IMG/VR virus record: IMGVR_UViG_3300019890_000003
Coordinates: 1-64,000 of that record
From: a virus
Strand: one strand, 5' to 3'
Length of the DNA: 64,000 bases
The position numbers and the translations under genes are program-made. Below the pieces are notes generated by a model. That model had not been told where the DNA came from. It made no database searches and was given only the letters and a program-made list of their open reading frames with translations. Below are positions 17,373 to 25,089 of this stretch, in pieces; position 1 is the stretch's first letter; each line of letters begins with the position of its first letter.

Positions 17373-17885
17373 CTATGGTAGCACCTTCAATATCCACGTA
17401 TTGATAAACGGCGTAATTCCAGGAGGAGGAGATAGGATCGCATTGTTGTAATCGGCACTGTCACGGTAACTCATACTGTTAAACGGCGCCCCGAGTTGCG
17501 ACTGCACTTTCCCCTGAATTAGCTTCGGCAGGAACGCGCTACCGTCAAAGAAGCTATCACGATACGTGAACGCATTGAATGGCGCCGGAATAAACGGATT
17601 AGAAAATGGCGCCAGCGTGGCGCCAAGGTATTGAATTACGCCGATCGCATCCGCGAGTTCCATCGCGGTTGTGGGTAGAGTCGGCAAAAGGCCGTTGTCG
17701 CTCCAGCTATTTCTATCCTGGTAGCTTAAACTCTGAAACGGAATTATGGGGGTTAGACCAAAAAACGGTTTCGCAGCAGCGGCCGGAGGATATAAGCTTT
17801 TGTTTAGCGGGAGATCCGCAGGATCGAGATAATTATGGCCATCAAACTTCGGCGGTCTGTTAAGAGATGTGCCGTATCGCGCCAT
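17373..17885 (-). CDS. YRD-repeat structural protein
   Basis: A 170-residue protein made almost wholly of four repeats of the same kind as the giant neighbour (FDGHNYLDP, FQSLSYQDR, FNAFTYRDS, FNSMSYRDS, with FDGSAFLPKLIQGKVQSQLG between). It ends PFINTWILKVLP, echoing the PFVNAWL ending of the next protein upstream. It may cap or extend the same fibre. Confidence 0.55.
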   Translation of the reverse strand: MARYGTSLNRPPKFDGHNYLDPADLPLNKSLYPPAAAAKPFFGLTPIIPFQSLSYQDRNSWSDNGLLPTLPTTAMELADAIGVIQYLGATLAPFSNPFIPAPFNAFTYRDSFFDGSAFLPKLIQGKVQSQLGAPFNSMSYRDSADYNNAILSPPPGITPFINTWILKVLP

Positions 17886-17909
17886 GAAGCCGGACCTCTC
17901 GGCTTATCC

Positions 17910-18725
17910 CTACAGCCATGCGTTTACGAATGGGTCCACAGCAGCCGGTGGAAGAAACGTCTGCAGATCGAACGCAGGTGATGCGAAGATGCCGTACGGA
18001 TCAGACTCCAGAAGCACAGCGTCTTGTTGGGTAAGCGCATGATCCCAAAAATAGATCGCCATCATCGCCGTGTCTGGCATGGCCTGGATCTCTAATGCGG
18101 CGGTTGATTGCGTACCGGCACCAGCAGAAACCCCCGTCGACGTCAGATATGATGCAGCATCCACCCAGACATTGCTGGTCAGTGGATTAATCTTAAGGGA
18201 GGCCAAAACACCATGAATTCCATTGCTTACTGCTGCGCCAGGACCGACAGTGGAGAACGCACCATAATAAAGGCAATGTAGGTTGCTGTTAGCTGAAGAC
18301 GTGAGCGGCCCGAAGCCGATGGGGCTAGCAGTGTTCGCGGCGTCACGCACGAACATCATGCCGTTGGCGCTGGCAGTCGAGACGCCTATCTGGCGATAAC
18401 GTATATAGAACGATATTTGTGGGGTCCACGCCACGATGCGCGGTGAGAGCGCGCCAGCCGCCGTGCATAAGCCATACCCGGTGTTAACCGCAGTACCAAT
18501 TACCGGCCCTTCCTGAGTGACAGCCGGTATCCCTGTGCAGGCGGCACCAGCATTTTGAACATCTACATAGAGAAAAGGCTTATTGATGCCGGTATAATCC
18601 ACCCAGGATATCCCAGGAAGATATGCACCAATCAGTCCATCCGCCAGCGGGTGAGTCCGGTTAATCGAAAGACTCGCCGGACGCGGAACCTGTTTCAGGC
18701 GTTGTCGCAACAGCTTGATAGGCAT
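17910..18725 (-). CDS. LamG/concanavalin-like structural protein
   Basis: A 271-residue protein with the plan of phage LamG-like domains: NRTHPLADGLIGAYLPG at the start, a beta-sandwich middle (ISFYIRYRQIG, LHCLYYGAF, VSNGIHGVLASLKI, MMAIYFWDHALTQQDAVLL), then DPYGIFASPAF. Such domains bind glycans on the host surface. The last residues are DPFVNAWL. Same-strand neighbours are fibre proteins. Confidence 0.55.
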   Translation of the reverse strand: MPIKLLRQRLKQVPRPASLSINRTHPLADGLIGAYLPGISWVDYTGINKPFLYVDVQNAGAACTGIPAVTQEGPVIGTAVNTGYGLCTAAGALSPRIVAWTPQISFYIRYRQIGVSTASANGMMFVRDAANTASPIGFGPLTSSANSNLHCLYYGAFSTVGPGAAVSNGIHGVLASLKINPLTSNVWVDAASYLTSTGVSAGAGTQSTAALEIQAMPDTAMMAIYFWDHALTQQDAVLLESDPYGIFASPAFDLQTFLPPAAVDPFVNAWL

Positions 18726-18732
18726 ATGCGCG

Positions 18733-19209
18733 CTATGTCATGCTTATGTTGTAGGTGCGATAGCTAGATGTATTGCCTGACGCCGGCGTCGAGTTAGTAC
18801 CTGTCCCGTTGAAAATAACAAACTTAAAAGAGCCAGGCGGTATGACAATTTGAGTTAGAGAGCCATTTGTCGCTGTCGTGGTCACTACTGGTAAAGCGAT
18901 ACTACCGACCGAATAGTTAGAGGCTGGCGGCCCGGCCGCAGCCGTGGCGAACCGGCCATCACCATATGTCGAGCCATCTTGGTTAAGCGGGTAGAGATAA
19001 ACCCCCAAGAAGGGCGCACCAGTTGTCGTCATCGCCGCAATATGAACAGAGAAATCGCAGAACATATCAAGTGCCGTGCCGTTGGTGATGACGACAGAGC
19101 TAGCTATGGCGTCATTAATCGGAAGCGCCGTGGTAGTGAATTCCGTTCCGAACGCCGCCGTCCACGTTAGGCCTACGCCACTGCCAGCGATCCAGTGTGA
19201 AGCTGTCAT
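18733..19209 (-). CDS. Jelly-roll-like structural protein
   Basis: A 158-residue all-beta protein (SVVITNGTALDMFCDFSVHI, FLGVYLYPLNQDGSTYGDGR, LTQIVIPPGSFKFVIFNGTG). The PPGSFKF.I.N turn and strand pattern look like jelly-roll adhesin domains of phages. GAAAGAAA precedes the ATG. Not assigned to a family. Confidence 0.45.
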   Translation of the reverse strand: MTASHWIAGSGVGLTWTAAFGTEFTTTALPINDAIASSVVITNGTALDMFCDFSVHIAAMTTTGAPFLGVYLYPLNQDGSTYGDGRFATAAAGPPASNYSVGSIALPVVTTTATNGSLTQIVIPPGSFKFVIFNGTGTNSTPASGNTSSYRTYNISMT

Positions 19210-19224
19210 TTTCTTTCTAGCCTG

Positions 19225-19317
19225 CTATTCCACGTTGACGAACGGGTTGTTTGACGGCGCGAAATCAGTGGTGAATGCCGCGCTTGCTCCCAACCAGCTA
19301 ATAGAGGCAGAAGTGCA
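19225..19317 (-). other. In-frame 30-codon extension beyond the GH54-like stop
   Basis: After the TGA at 19318-19320 the same frame stays open for 30 codons to a TAG at 19225-19227. It encodes ...ASISWLGASAAFTTDFAPSN and ends NPFVNVE. That ending resembles the PFVNAWL and PFINTWI endings of neighbouring structural proteins. It may be a readthrough extension or a former C-terminus cut off by a mutation to TGA. No independent start codon with a ribosome-binding site is visible. Confidence 0.4.
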
Positions 19318-20364
19318 TCATGGCGGGCCATAGAAGCTAACACTGCTTGCTTGGATGGCATTGTCGATAGCGTCAGCCGTTTGCGACGCTACGATGTAGC
19401 CCTCATAAAAGGCGCCTGGAGAAGCATTACTTCCATCGCCGCCCTGCATCATAGCGATCCCCCCTTCAAGAAGCAGCGGGGTATGATCGCCTGGCAAAGC
19501 CACATTGTTATTCCAGGTTATTAAAGCCCCGGTTTGCGCATGTCCAGTTTTTCCTGTCCATACGGTTGCCCCATCTGTCTTCGCAATACCATTTTCGATA
19601 GTCGCACCCGCATAGCCGGTGCCAGACAAAAATAGGCCGCCATTCTCGATATCAATCGACTGCAATGGATTTGGATTTCCCCCCAGACCCAAGGCGAACA
19701 TGTGACCGTTGCCGTTATCGGAATAAGTACTCTCGCCCTCGCCAAAATCAAAGCAGCAGTTGTTGACCGAAAAGGTGCCGTTAATCGTCCAATATTCCGT
19801 CACAGGAACGCTAGCACCAGTGACTGGTGTGCCTGGCATTCCGCCATTGTTTGGATCGCCATTCCGTGTCCCAGTGCTATAACCAACCGCTGGCCGCTGA
19901 GGTCCATCTAATGTGCCGTTAAGCTCCTTCTCGGCATTGAAAACTATTTTGCCATTGGTAAGAACAATCCTGCGAACAAGCGCAGAGCTTCCTGTCGCTC
20001 CAAACCCAGTATTGGCAATAAAATCGAGATGGCTAGGCCCTTGGTCATAGAGCTTGGACATAAAGCAGGTTGTAGACGTGCAGAACGTGTCATAAGCCGC
20101 GTGATCTACGATGCCGTTGATCATGCCAATATCGAGAGTCGTGCTATCACTAGCCCGCACCGCTTGAAACAACTTACCGGTGTAGCTGTGGCTAAGAGCA
20201 CGATTCAACGAATAAGCCACCACCGCCGGCTTGTTCGCCAAAGCCAGAATATCCATCGGCCACTTGTTTGTTTTGCTACCATACTGATGAGTCATAATCG
20301 TAGCATGCGCGCCAACGCCAAGAATGCAGACTAGCAATATTAGAAGAAGGCTTCGCAGCTTCAT
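19318..20364 (-). CDS. GH54-like alpha-L-arabinofuranosidase
   Basis: A 348-residue protein: Sec signal peptide (LLLILLVCILGVGAHA), then a full GH54 catalytic-domain pattern. Seen are AYSLNRALSHSYTGKLFQAV with RASDSTTLDIG, KLYDQGPSHLDF, the vicinal Cys203-Cys204 in CCFDFGEGES, NGNGHMFALGLGG, DIENGGLF and GGDGSNASPGAFYEGYIV. Family knowledge: fungal AbfB uses a Glu in D-x-E-N and an Asp in GGDNSN, corresponding here to Glu240 and Asp310, and binds arabinose by the vicinal disulfide. It would trim arabinofuranosyl groups from host or plant-type polysaccharide. The arabinan-binding second domain of fungal enzymes is absent. Confidence 0.7.
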   Translation of the reverse strand: MKLRSLLLILLVCILGVGAHATIMTHQYGSKTNKWPMDILALANKPAVVAYSLNRALSHSYTGKLFQAVRASDSTTLDIGMINGIVDHAAYDTFCTSTTCFMSKLYDQGPSHLDFIANTGFGATGSSALVRRIVLTNGKIVFNAEKELNGTLDGPQRPAVGYSTGTRNGDPNNGGMPGTPVTGASVPVTEYWTINGTFSVNNCCFDFGEGESTYSDNGNGHMFALGLGGNPNPLQSIDIENGGLFLSGTGYAGATIENGIAKTDGATVWTGKTGHAQTGALITWNNNVALPGDHTPLLLEGGIAMMQGGDGSNASPGAFYEGYIVASQTADAIDNAIQASSVSFYGPP

Positions 20365-20951
20365 AGGATTGTTGCTGCTTCAAGCGTCATATCTGAGGTA
20401 GAGCCTGGGGTATTGGTCGAGGCAGCCTTCCCTATGATGACCGCAAAAAGCGATCCTGACGCCCCAGAAATCGCTTTACCGATATTGTCAAGATTATAGA
20501 TCGTCATCGTGCCAAAATCGCTATTCGCCACCGCCAGAGGATAAATTCCAAGCAAATTGGCCATATCGGCGCCATTCCATGTTGGAGCGGCATGATCAGC
20601 ATATGTGCCATTTGATGGGGAAGCCTTGAAGATGGCTACGTCGAATTGAAGCGTTTGAATGCTGGCCTTAAATTTCAAGGTCAGACTGATCAATTCTCCG
20701 TCGAATGTCGTCGCGTTCAGGATATTGGCGATCGTAATAATGCCGCCCCATACAAAGCCGGAGGTATACGAGCTGGCTGTAATAGTGGGGGTGACGGACA
20801 CATCCATGATCTGGCCAACCACAGGAACTTGTGCTTGGTCAGAAGCGATAACTACGGGGTGACTATTGGCACTTGTATTTGATCCGCTATTTTGAAGTGT
20901 GTTGATCGTTTGCCCTGAACCGGGCGTGACGGTGACTGTTGGCAACGCCAT
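20361..20951 (-). CDS. Beta-rich structural protein
   Basis: A 196-residue protein without signal peptide (MALPTVTVTPGSGQTINTLQ, HPVVIASDQAQVPVVGQI). The middle has alternating strands (ELISLTLKFKASIQTLQFDV) ending in an Ala/Gly-rich tail. The N-terminal VVIASDQ segment is common in phage virion proteins. Coupled to the GH54-like gene by overlap. Probably exterior virion. Confidence 0.45.
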   Translation of the reverse strand: MALPTVTVTPGSGQTINTLQNSGSNTSANSHPVVIASDQAQVPVVGQIMDVSVTPTITASSYTSGFVWGGIITIANILNATTFDGELISLTLKFKASIQTLQFDVAIFKASPSNGTYADHAAPTWNGADMANLLGIYPLAVANSDFGTMTIYNLDNIGKAISGASGSLFAVIIGKAASTNTPGSTSDMTLEAATIL

Positions 20952-20985
20952 GTTATATCACCGTCACCGCTAGCCACATCATCCG

Positions 20986-21501
20986 TCAGATCGTCTCGTA
21001 AACGATATGTCCACCGATAAGGCCTGCTGTACTGCCGGTGAACCCTGATAGAGATGCGTCTCCATTCGGCCCGGTAACGCCGACAAGTTTGAAGTACTCA
21101 CCTGGATCCATTGCCGTCCAGCGCACGATGCCACCAAACGCATTGAAGGTAAGATTCAACCTGCCAAGCGTCACGACGTTAGACCTGGTTGGCTGCGTCG
21201 TTGCCGCAATATATCCTACAGCCGGCAACGCTAGTGCAGCGGCTGCTGGATCCATAGGACCATTCGATGACGTACCCGCAGCCAGAGCGGTAGGCGTGGC
21301 GCCAGCGGTCGAATCGCGCGACAAAACCATATACTGCGGCGCAGACGAAGTGGCTTGGCCGCCCATGTACACTTCGCTGATGTCGTTACGCTGAGTGGCA
21401 GAGCCGCCACCAAGAGCCATATATGTACCGGTCGTTAGAACCGCGTTGTCGGCTGTCGCGGCAGTCGTGAAGCTGTTGGTGGAAAACGAATACTTGGTCA
21501 T
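20986..21501 (-). CDS. Virion structural protein (capsid fibre-like)
   Basis: A 171-residue protein: FSTNSFTTAATADNAVLTTG, TYMALGGGSATQRNDISEVY, APQYMVLSRDSTAG, FGGIVRWTAMDPGEYFKLVG. The strings ISEVYMGG and RWTAMDPGE resemble small phage structural proteins often found beside fibre genes. No signal. Exact role unknown. Confidence 0.5.
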   Translation of the reverse strand: MTKYSFSTNSFTTAATADNAVLTTGTYMALGGGSATQRNDISEVYMGGQATSSAPQYMVLSRDSTAGATPTALAAGTSSNGPMDPAAAALALPAVGYIAATTQPTRSNVVTLGRLNLTFNAFGGIVRWTAMDPGEYFKLVGVTGPNGDASLSGFTGSTAGLIGGHIVYETI

Positions 21502-21507
21502 AGCCCC

Positions 21508-21873
21508 TTATCCTTTTAGAAGCGGTGAGACAGACGTTAAGTTCGGGAGCGGGTTATATCCCGCCTCTTTTCTGAACGCCTGCTCTTGAAGGTGATCAAG
21601 CGTCTTAACAAAGGGAGTACATTCAGCGTGGCATGAAGGCTTGTCGCAGATGAACCGATCGCACTTCCGGCAATGGCCACGGGCTCGAACCCTGTACGGA
21701 TTCATAATCACGACATCGTCGCAATGAGCGCAGGTTTGTGTAGGCGCCTCTAACACCTTGCCCTCTGGCACCGCCATGGTTGGATCGAGGCCAACGGCGA
21801 ATAGCTCATCAGCGGTTATCCCTGGACTCGCGCGGTGATCGACGAGCAGGTGTCCTTCTTTTCTGCGCATCAT
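21508..21873 (-). CDS. Zinc-ribbon phage protein
   Basis: A 121-residue protein. Residues about 47-85 contain CAHC, then CRKC, then CDKPSCHAEC, a two-knuckle Zn-binding domain, preceded by RKEGHLLVDHRASPGI. I recognise this as a protein carried by many phages near their head or decoration genes, usually starting with KEG...IDHR.SPG. Function not known. Confidence 0.6.
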   Translation of the reverse strand: MMRRKEGHLLVDHRASPGITADELFAVGLDPTMAVPEGKVLEAPTQTCAHCDDVVIMNPYRVRARGHCRKCDRFICDKPSCHAECTPFVKTLDHLQEQAFRKEAGYNPLPNLTSVSPLLKG

Positions 21874-21909
21874 TTCGCCAAACCGTCACAGAGTGGTGAT
21901 TAAAAAAGG

Positions 21910-22029
21910 TTGCCGATCGCAAATTTACCGACGAGGCGGATGGCGACTTAATCAGGCCGTTACTGGACGCAGGCGTTGCGGCGCCTTGCCCATACCTGAG
22001 GGGTACCAACCCGAAAATGCGATCGGCAA
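21910..22029. repeat. Inverted repeat flanking the intergenic gap
   Basis: TTGCCGATCGCA at 21910-21921 and its exact reverse complement at 22018-22029 bracket the 157-base gap between the Zn-ribbon gene and the GH16-like gene. On the minus strand the second arm runs into a T-rich stretch (ACCTTTTTTTA), so a long hairpin ending the upstream transcript is conceivable. No promoter is obvious inside. Confidence 0.35.
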
Positions 22030-22030
22030 T

Positions 22031-23440
22031 TCAGTGCCACACACCGACCCAATCGACGAATAGGTCGTACTTCCCAGATGGAGGCGGGAGCGAAACCCAC
22101 CCACCGCCGGATGCAAGCTCCAGCATCGGCGCCCATAGCGGCTTCACTGCGGAATTAGGGGAGCTGTATTGCGGAAATGAATCGCATTTCAGCTGCACCT
22201 CGTCGAAATATTCACAGACAGTGCCGGTTGCGCTGCCAGAATTCGAAATCTTCATCCCGACAGTGTGCCAATCCCAGGTGAGATCCGCGCCCGACCCAAG
22301 AGGATACCCGGCATACCCGCCATTGGGGCTAGCTGGAAAGAACGCTGGCGCATATGCGTGCGTAAATGCCTGGTGATAATGGATGTCATTCCCGAACATT
22401 TCGGTCATGTCCATCTCCATGCCGCCATGAGTCTGATCGCTCAACTCAAGCATCCAGAAGGATGGCCACGTACCGCCTGAACAGGTATTATCGCCTGGGA
22501 CGTTACAGAAGGAGTTCGGGATCAGAATACGGGCGTCATAGTATCCGTCTGTTAGGCCAGGCGCAGAGGCTGATTTATCAGGATATCCTGTGCCGAGGAT
22601 CCCACACCGTTGCTTACGGCCAAAGCCGTAGGGATCGACATAAGCAGGATCGAAAGTGTTGCGGATACGCAACCCGCCCTGTGGTAGAATGGTAAATGGA
22701 TTGTACCCATTGACACTGTCGGTGTGCTCATTGGCGCAATCGCCGAAGTCTTGTCCGGTGAAGAGCCCTTCATACCATTTGAAACCATCAGATGCCGTTG
22801 GGGCAGTGCAGCTAGGCCACGTACCGGTGCCTGGCTTGCATGGTGTTGAGTTGAGCGTCGTGAAATGATCGCTGAAGGCGAGGGTCATTCCTGACGCTGG
22901 CGCAGGGGTTGGGATGGCAGGACGTGTGCCAGCTACAAAGAGCTTATACCTGCCCTGCAAATGGACTGTAGGACTACCGCCAGGCACGACATCGTAGGCA
23001 TTGAATTCCACAGTGAGCGGGCCTGCTGGCTCGGCGGATAGGTCGAGCAGACCGGTGAACATGCTGCCTGAGCCTTGTGTAAGCCTCACGGCCATCGCAC
23101 CATGCGTCCATACTTCGACATTGAGCGAGCCCAGCGCCTTGATAACGATCTGTTGCGGGCTGGCCGATACCGTCGCATTCGCGTCGGTGATGCCGAGATC
23201 CAACAAGGCTGGTGACGAAATCTGATTAGACGTCACGACATTGGGTGAGCAGGGTAAAATGATCCCCATCTGGTTGGTGGTGGCCGATGACGAGGAGCAT
23301 GTTGGGACCGGCTGACAAAGCGGCACGGTGATCTGCGTATAGCCGCTAGAGCACTCGGCGTGCGCCTCAGGGAACGCGAAGAAATGAACATACCCCAGCG
23401 CTATGAGGAGGAATAAAACCGCGATGAAGTATTTCAGCAT
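22031..23440 (-). CDS. Secreted GH16-like glycanase
   Basis: A 469-residue protein started at MLKYFIAVLFLLIALGYVHF, whose hydrophobic N-terminus is a signal or anchor followed by AECSSGYTQITVPLCQP. An Ig-like region follows, then a concanavalin-like catalytic domain with TWPSFWMLEL and GGMEMDMTEMFG (about residue 340). ExDxxE (here E-M-D-M-T-E) is the GH16 nucleophile/acid-base signature of laminarinases, agarases and carrageenases. Likely cleaves a beta-glycan on the host. Several CxxxxxC pairs suggest disulfides. It overlaps the beta-helix gene stop. Confidence 0.65.
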   Translation of the reverse strand: MLKYFIAVLFLLIALGYVHFFAFPEAHAECSSGYTQITVPLCQPVPTCSSSSATTNQMGIILPCSPNVVTSNQISSPALLDLGITDANATVSASPQQIVIKALGSLNVEVWTHGAMAVRLTQGSGSMFTGLLDLSAEPAGPLTVEFNAYDVVPGGSPTVHLQGRYKLFVAGTRPAIPTPAPASGMTLAFSDHFTTLNSTPCKPGTGTWPSCTAPTASDGFKWYEGLFTGQDFGDCANEHTDSVNGYNPFTILPQGGLRIRNTFDPAYVDPYGFGRKQRCGILGTGYPDKSASAPGLTDGYYDARILIPNSFCNVPGDNTCSGGTWPSFWMLELSDQTHGGMEMDMTEMFGNDIHYHQAFTHAYAPAFFPASPNGGYAGYPLGSGADLTWDWHTVGMKISNSGSATGTVCEYFDEVQLKCDSFPQYSSPNSAVKPLWAPMLELASGGGWVSLPPPSGKYDLFVDWVGVWH

Positions 23441-25089
23441 GTGTGCGGGCTCGATGGCGCCGTGCCAGTTTGGGGAATTACGAAGCCAGGCGGTCCCCAC
23501 GTCCGATCGAAGTCCGTGAAGCTCACTGGCGCGCTGAAGACTGGCGACGTCGGATCGATGACATACGACCAGCATGTCAACTTCGGGTCTCCCGTGGTTG
23601 GGCTGGCATCGGTATAATTGCCGCCTGAGCTAAGCGTACCGCTCCCATAATTGTGATAGAAATTCGCCGTGATCGTCGGCGCGGTAGGCGGAGACCCACT
23701 CAGAATATTGTAGCCGCCACCGGCGGCGCCGCTGATGACGATGTTGTGCTCGACCTGATTGCCGTCCATGTTCGAATTAACGGGGCATGTCGTGGTTTGA
23801 AACGCCACAATGCTCTGTCCGAGAGTCGATAGATCGATCAGGTTGTTGTTCACCCGAACGTTACGGCCGCCATGGAAGAGCATGGCGGTATTCGAACCAT
23901 TGCGCCCAGTGATAACATTCCCGGTCGCGAGGATGTCCGTGGCGCAGTCATCCGCATACATGGCCGAGCCGAAGCCCGAACCGAGGGTGGCAAACGTGTT
24001 TGCGTCGCGGATGTAATTGTTGGTCCATTGGGCGCCGGTGCCGGTTTGCCTGGTGGCGTCGACTTGGTAGATCCCGCTACAATCCGCCTGCGCGGTGCAG
24101 GTGTTCCAAATCGCCATGTGGTCGATGTGGGGATTGGTGAGGACGCTACCGCTGCCAGGGTTGGTTATGTTTATGCCCCATGAATTGGTATCATGGATAA
24201 CGCCATGCGAAATCGTCATGCCGACAGGACCGTAGAAGGATATTCCGCCTGGCGCTGAGAAGTTGGAGTTCGTGGCGTACTCGTTAAAGATGATGAAATC
24301 TTTGAGGATGACGTTCGTATCGCCGCCCGTCGAATGGAAGCCGCTGTGCTGGAAATCGTGCAGCGACAGGCCGTCGATCGTCACATTTGTGGTGTGATCG
24401 AAGTTGAAGATGAAATGCAGGCCGTTGCCGAAGGCCGTCGAGCCGCCCGTAAGGTCGGCGCTGTCATAGCCGTCCGGAGGATAATAGGACCACGTCTCGC
24501 CACTATCGGCCGACGTGAGGGCTATCCCACAGGTAATGCCGGTGCCGCCGTCGCAATTCTGGACTGGCGTTGGGAAGCTGTAGCTGCCGGCGCGGATGTA
24601 TGTGGTTAGGATCGTGCCGCTCGCGCGCATGGCCGCTTGGGCTTTGCTAAGCGTGGCGAATGGCGCAGCTAGAGTCCCAGCATTGCTATCGCTGCCATTA
24701 GTGGCAACGTAGAACGCAGATGCCAAAGCTGGATTCACGGTCAAGGCAAGGGACGCCGTGCCTGTCCCGCCAGCGTTCGTCGCGCTCTCGGTCGTATTCG
24801 TGGTGCCGGTGACCGTGGGCGTGCCGGAAATAAGGCCGGTGCTGGTGTTGACTGACATGCCAACGGGCAGGGGCGATGCGCCCCAGCTCGTAGGGGTATT
24901 CGTGGCCGTGATCTGGAAACTGCACGAGGTGTTAACCGTGCAGCTTCCTGATGCCGGGCTCGTAATCACCGGCGCCGGCGTGCTGTTTAATTGGCACAAC
25001 GGCACTGTGACCGCAGTGTATCCAGCCGCGCACTCGGCAAAGGCGGGGCCGGCTAGCGCAACAAGGAAGGCTGCGAGAATACCTCTCAT
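23434..25089 (-). CDS. Secreted right-handed beta-helix (pectate-lyase-like) protein
   Basis: A 551-residue protein: signal peptide (MRGILAAFLVALAGPAFA), then the shared ECAAGYTAVTVPLCQ motif, one Ig-like He_PIG-type domain (SWGASPLPVGMSVNTSTGLI), and a parallel beta-helix from about residue 130 (YVATNGSDSNAGTLAAPFAT, NVTIDGLSLHDFQHSGFHST, GMTISHGVIHDTNSWGINIT, ILATGNVITGRNGSNT, VRVNNNLIDLS). The opening YVATNGSDSNAGT....PFATL is the usual start of pectate-lyase-like phage depolymerases. Catalytic residues cannot be assigned by eye. Confidence 0.6.
   Translation of the reverse strand: MRGILAAFLVALAGPAFAECAAGYTAVTVPLCQLNSTPAPVITSPASGSCTVNTSCSFQITATNTPTSWGASPLPVGMSVNTSTGLISGTPTVTGTTNTTESATNAGGTGTASLALTVNPALASAFYVATNGSDSNAGTLAAPFATLSKAQAAMRASGTILTTYIRAGSYSFPTPVQNCDGGTGITCGIALTSADSGETWSYYPPDGYDSADLTGGSTAFGNGLHFIFNFDHTTNVTIDGLSLHDFQHSGFHSTGGDTNVILKDFIIFNEYATNSNFSAPGGISFYGPVGMTISHGVIHDTNSWGINITNPGSGSVLTNPHIDHMAIWNTCTAQADCSGIYQVDATRQTGTGAQWTNNYIRDANTFATLGSGFGSAMYADDCATDILATGNVITGRNGSNTAMLFHGGRNVRVNNNLIDLSTLGQSIVAFQTTTCPVNSNMDGNQVEHNIVISGAAGGGYNILSGSPPTAPTITANFYHNYGSGTLSSGGNYTDASPTTGDPKLTCWSYVIDPTSPVFSAPVSFTDFDRTWGPPGFVIPQTGTAPSSPHTC

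Noticed and set aside
21681-21692. GGGTTCGAGCCC on the minus strand, resembling a tRNA T-arm
   Set aside because: It lies in frame in the zinc-ribbon gene (residues near RVRARG) and no acceptor, D or anticodon stem can be folded round it.
21809-22009. 66-codon minus-strand ORF in the gap
   Set aside because: Overlaps the zinc-ribbon gene in another frame and has no protein-like composition.
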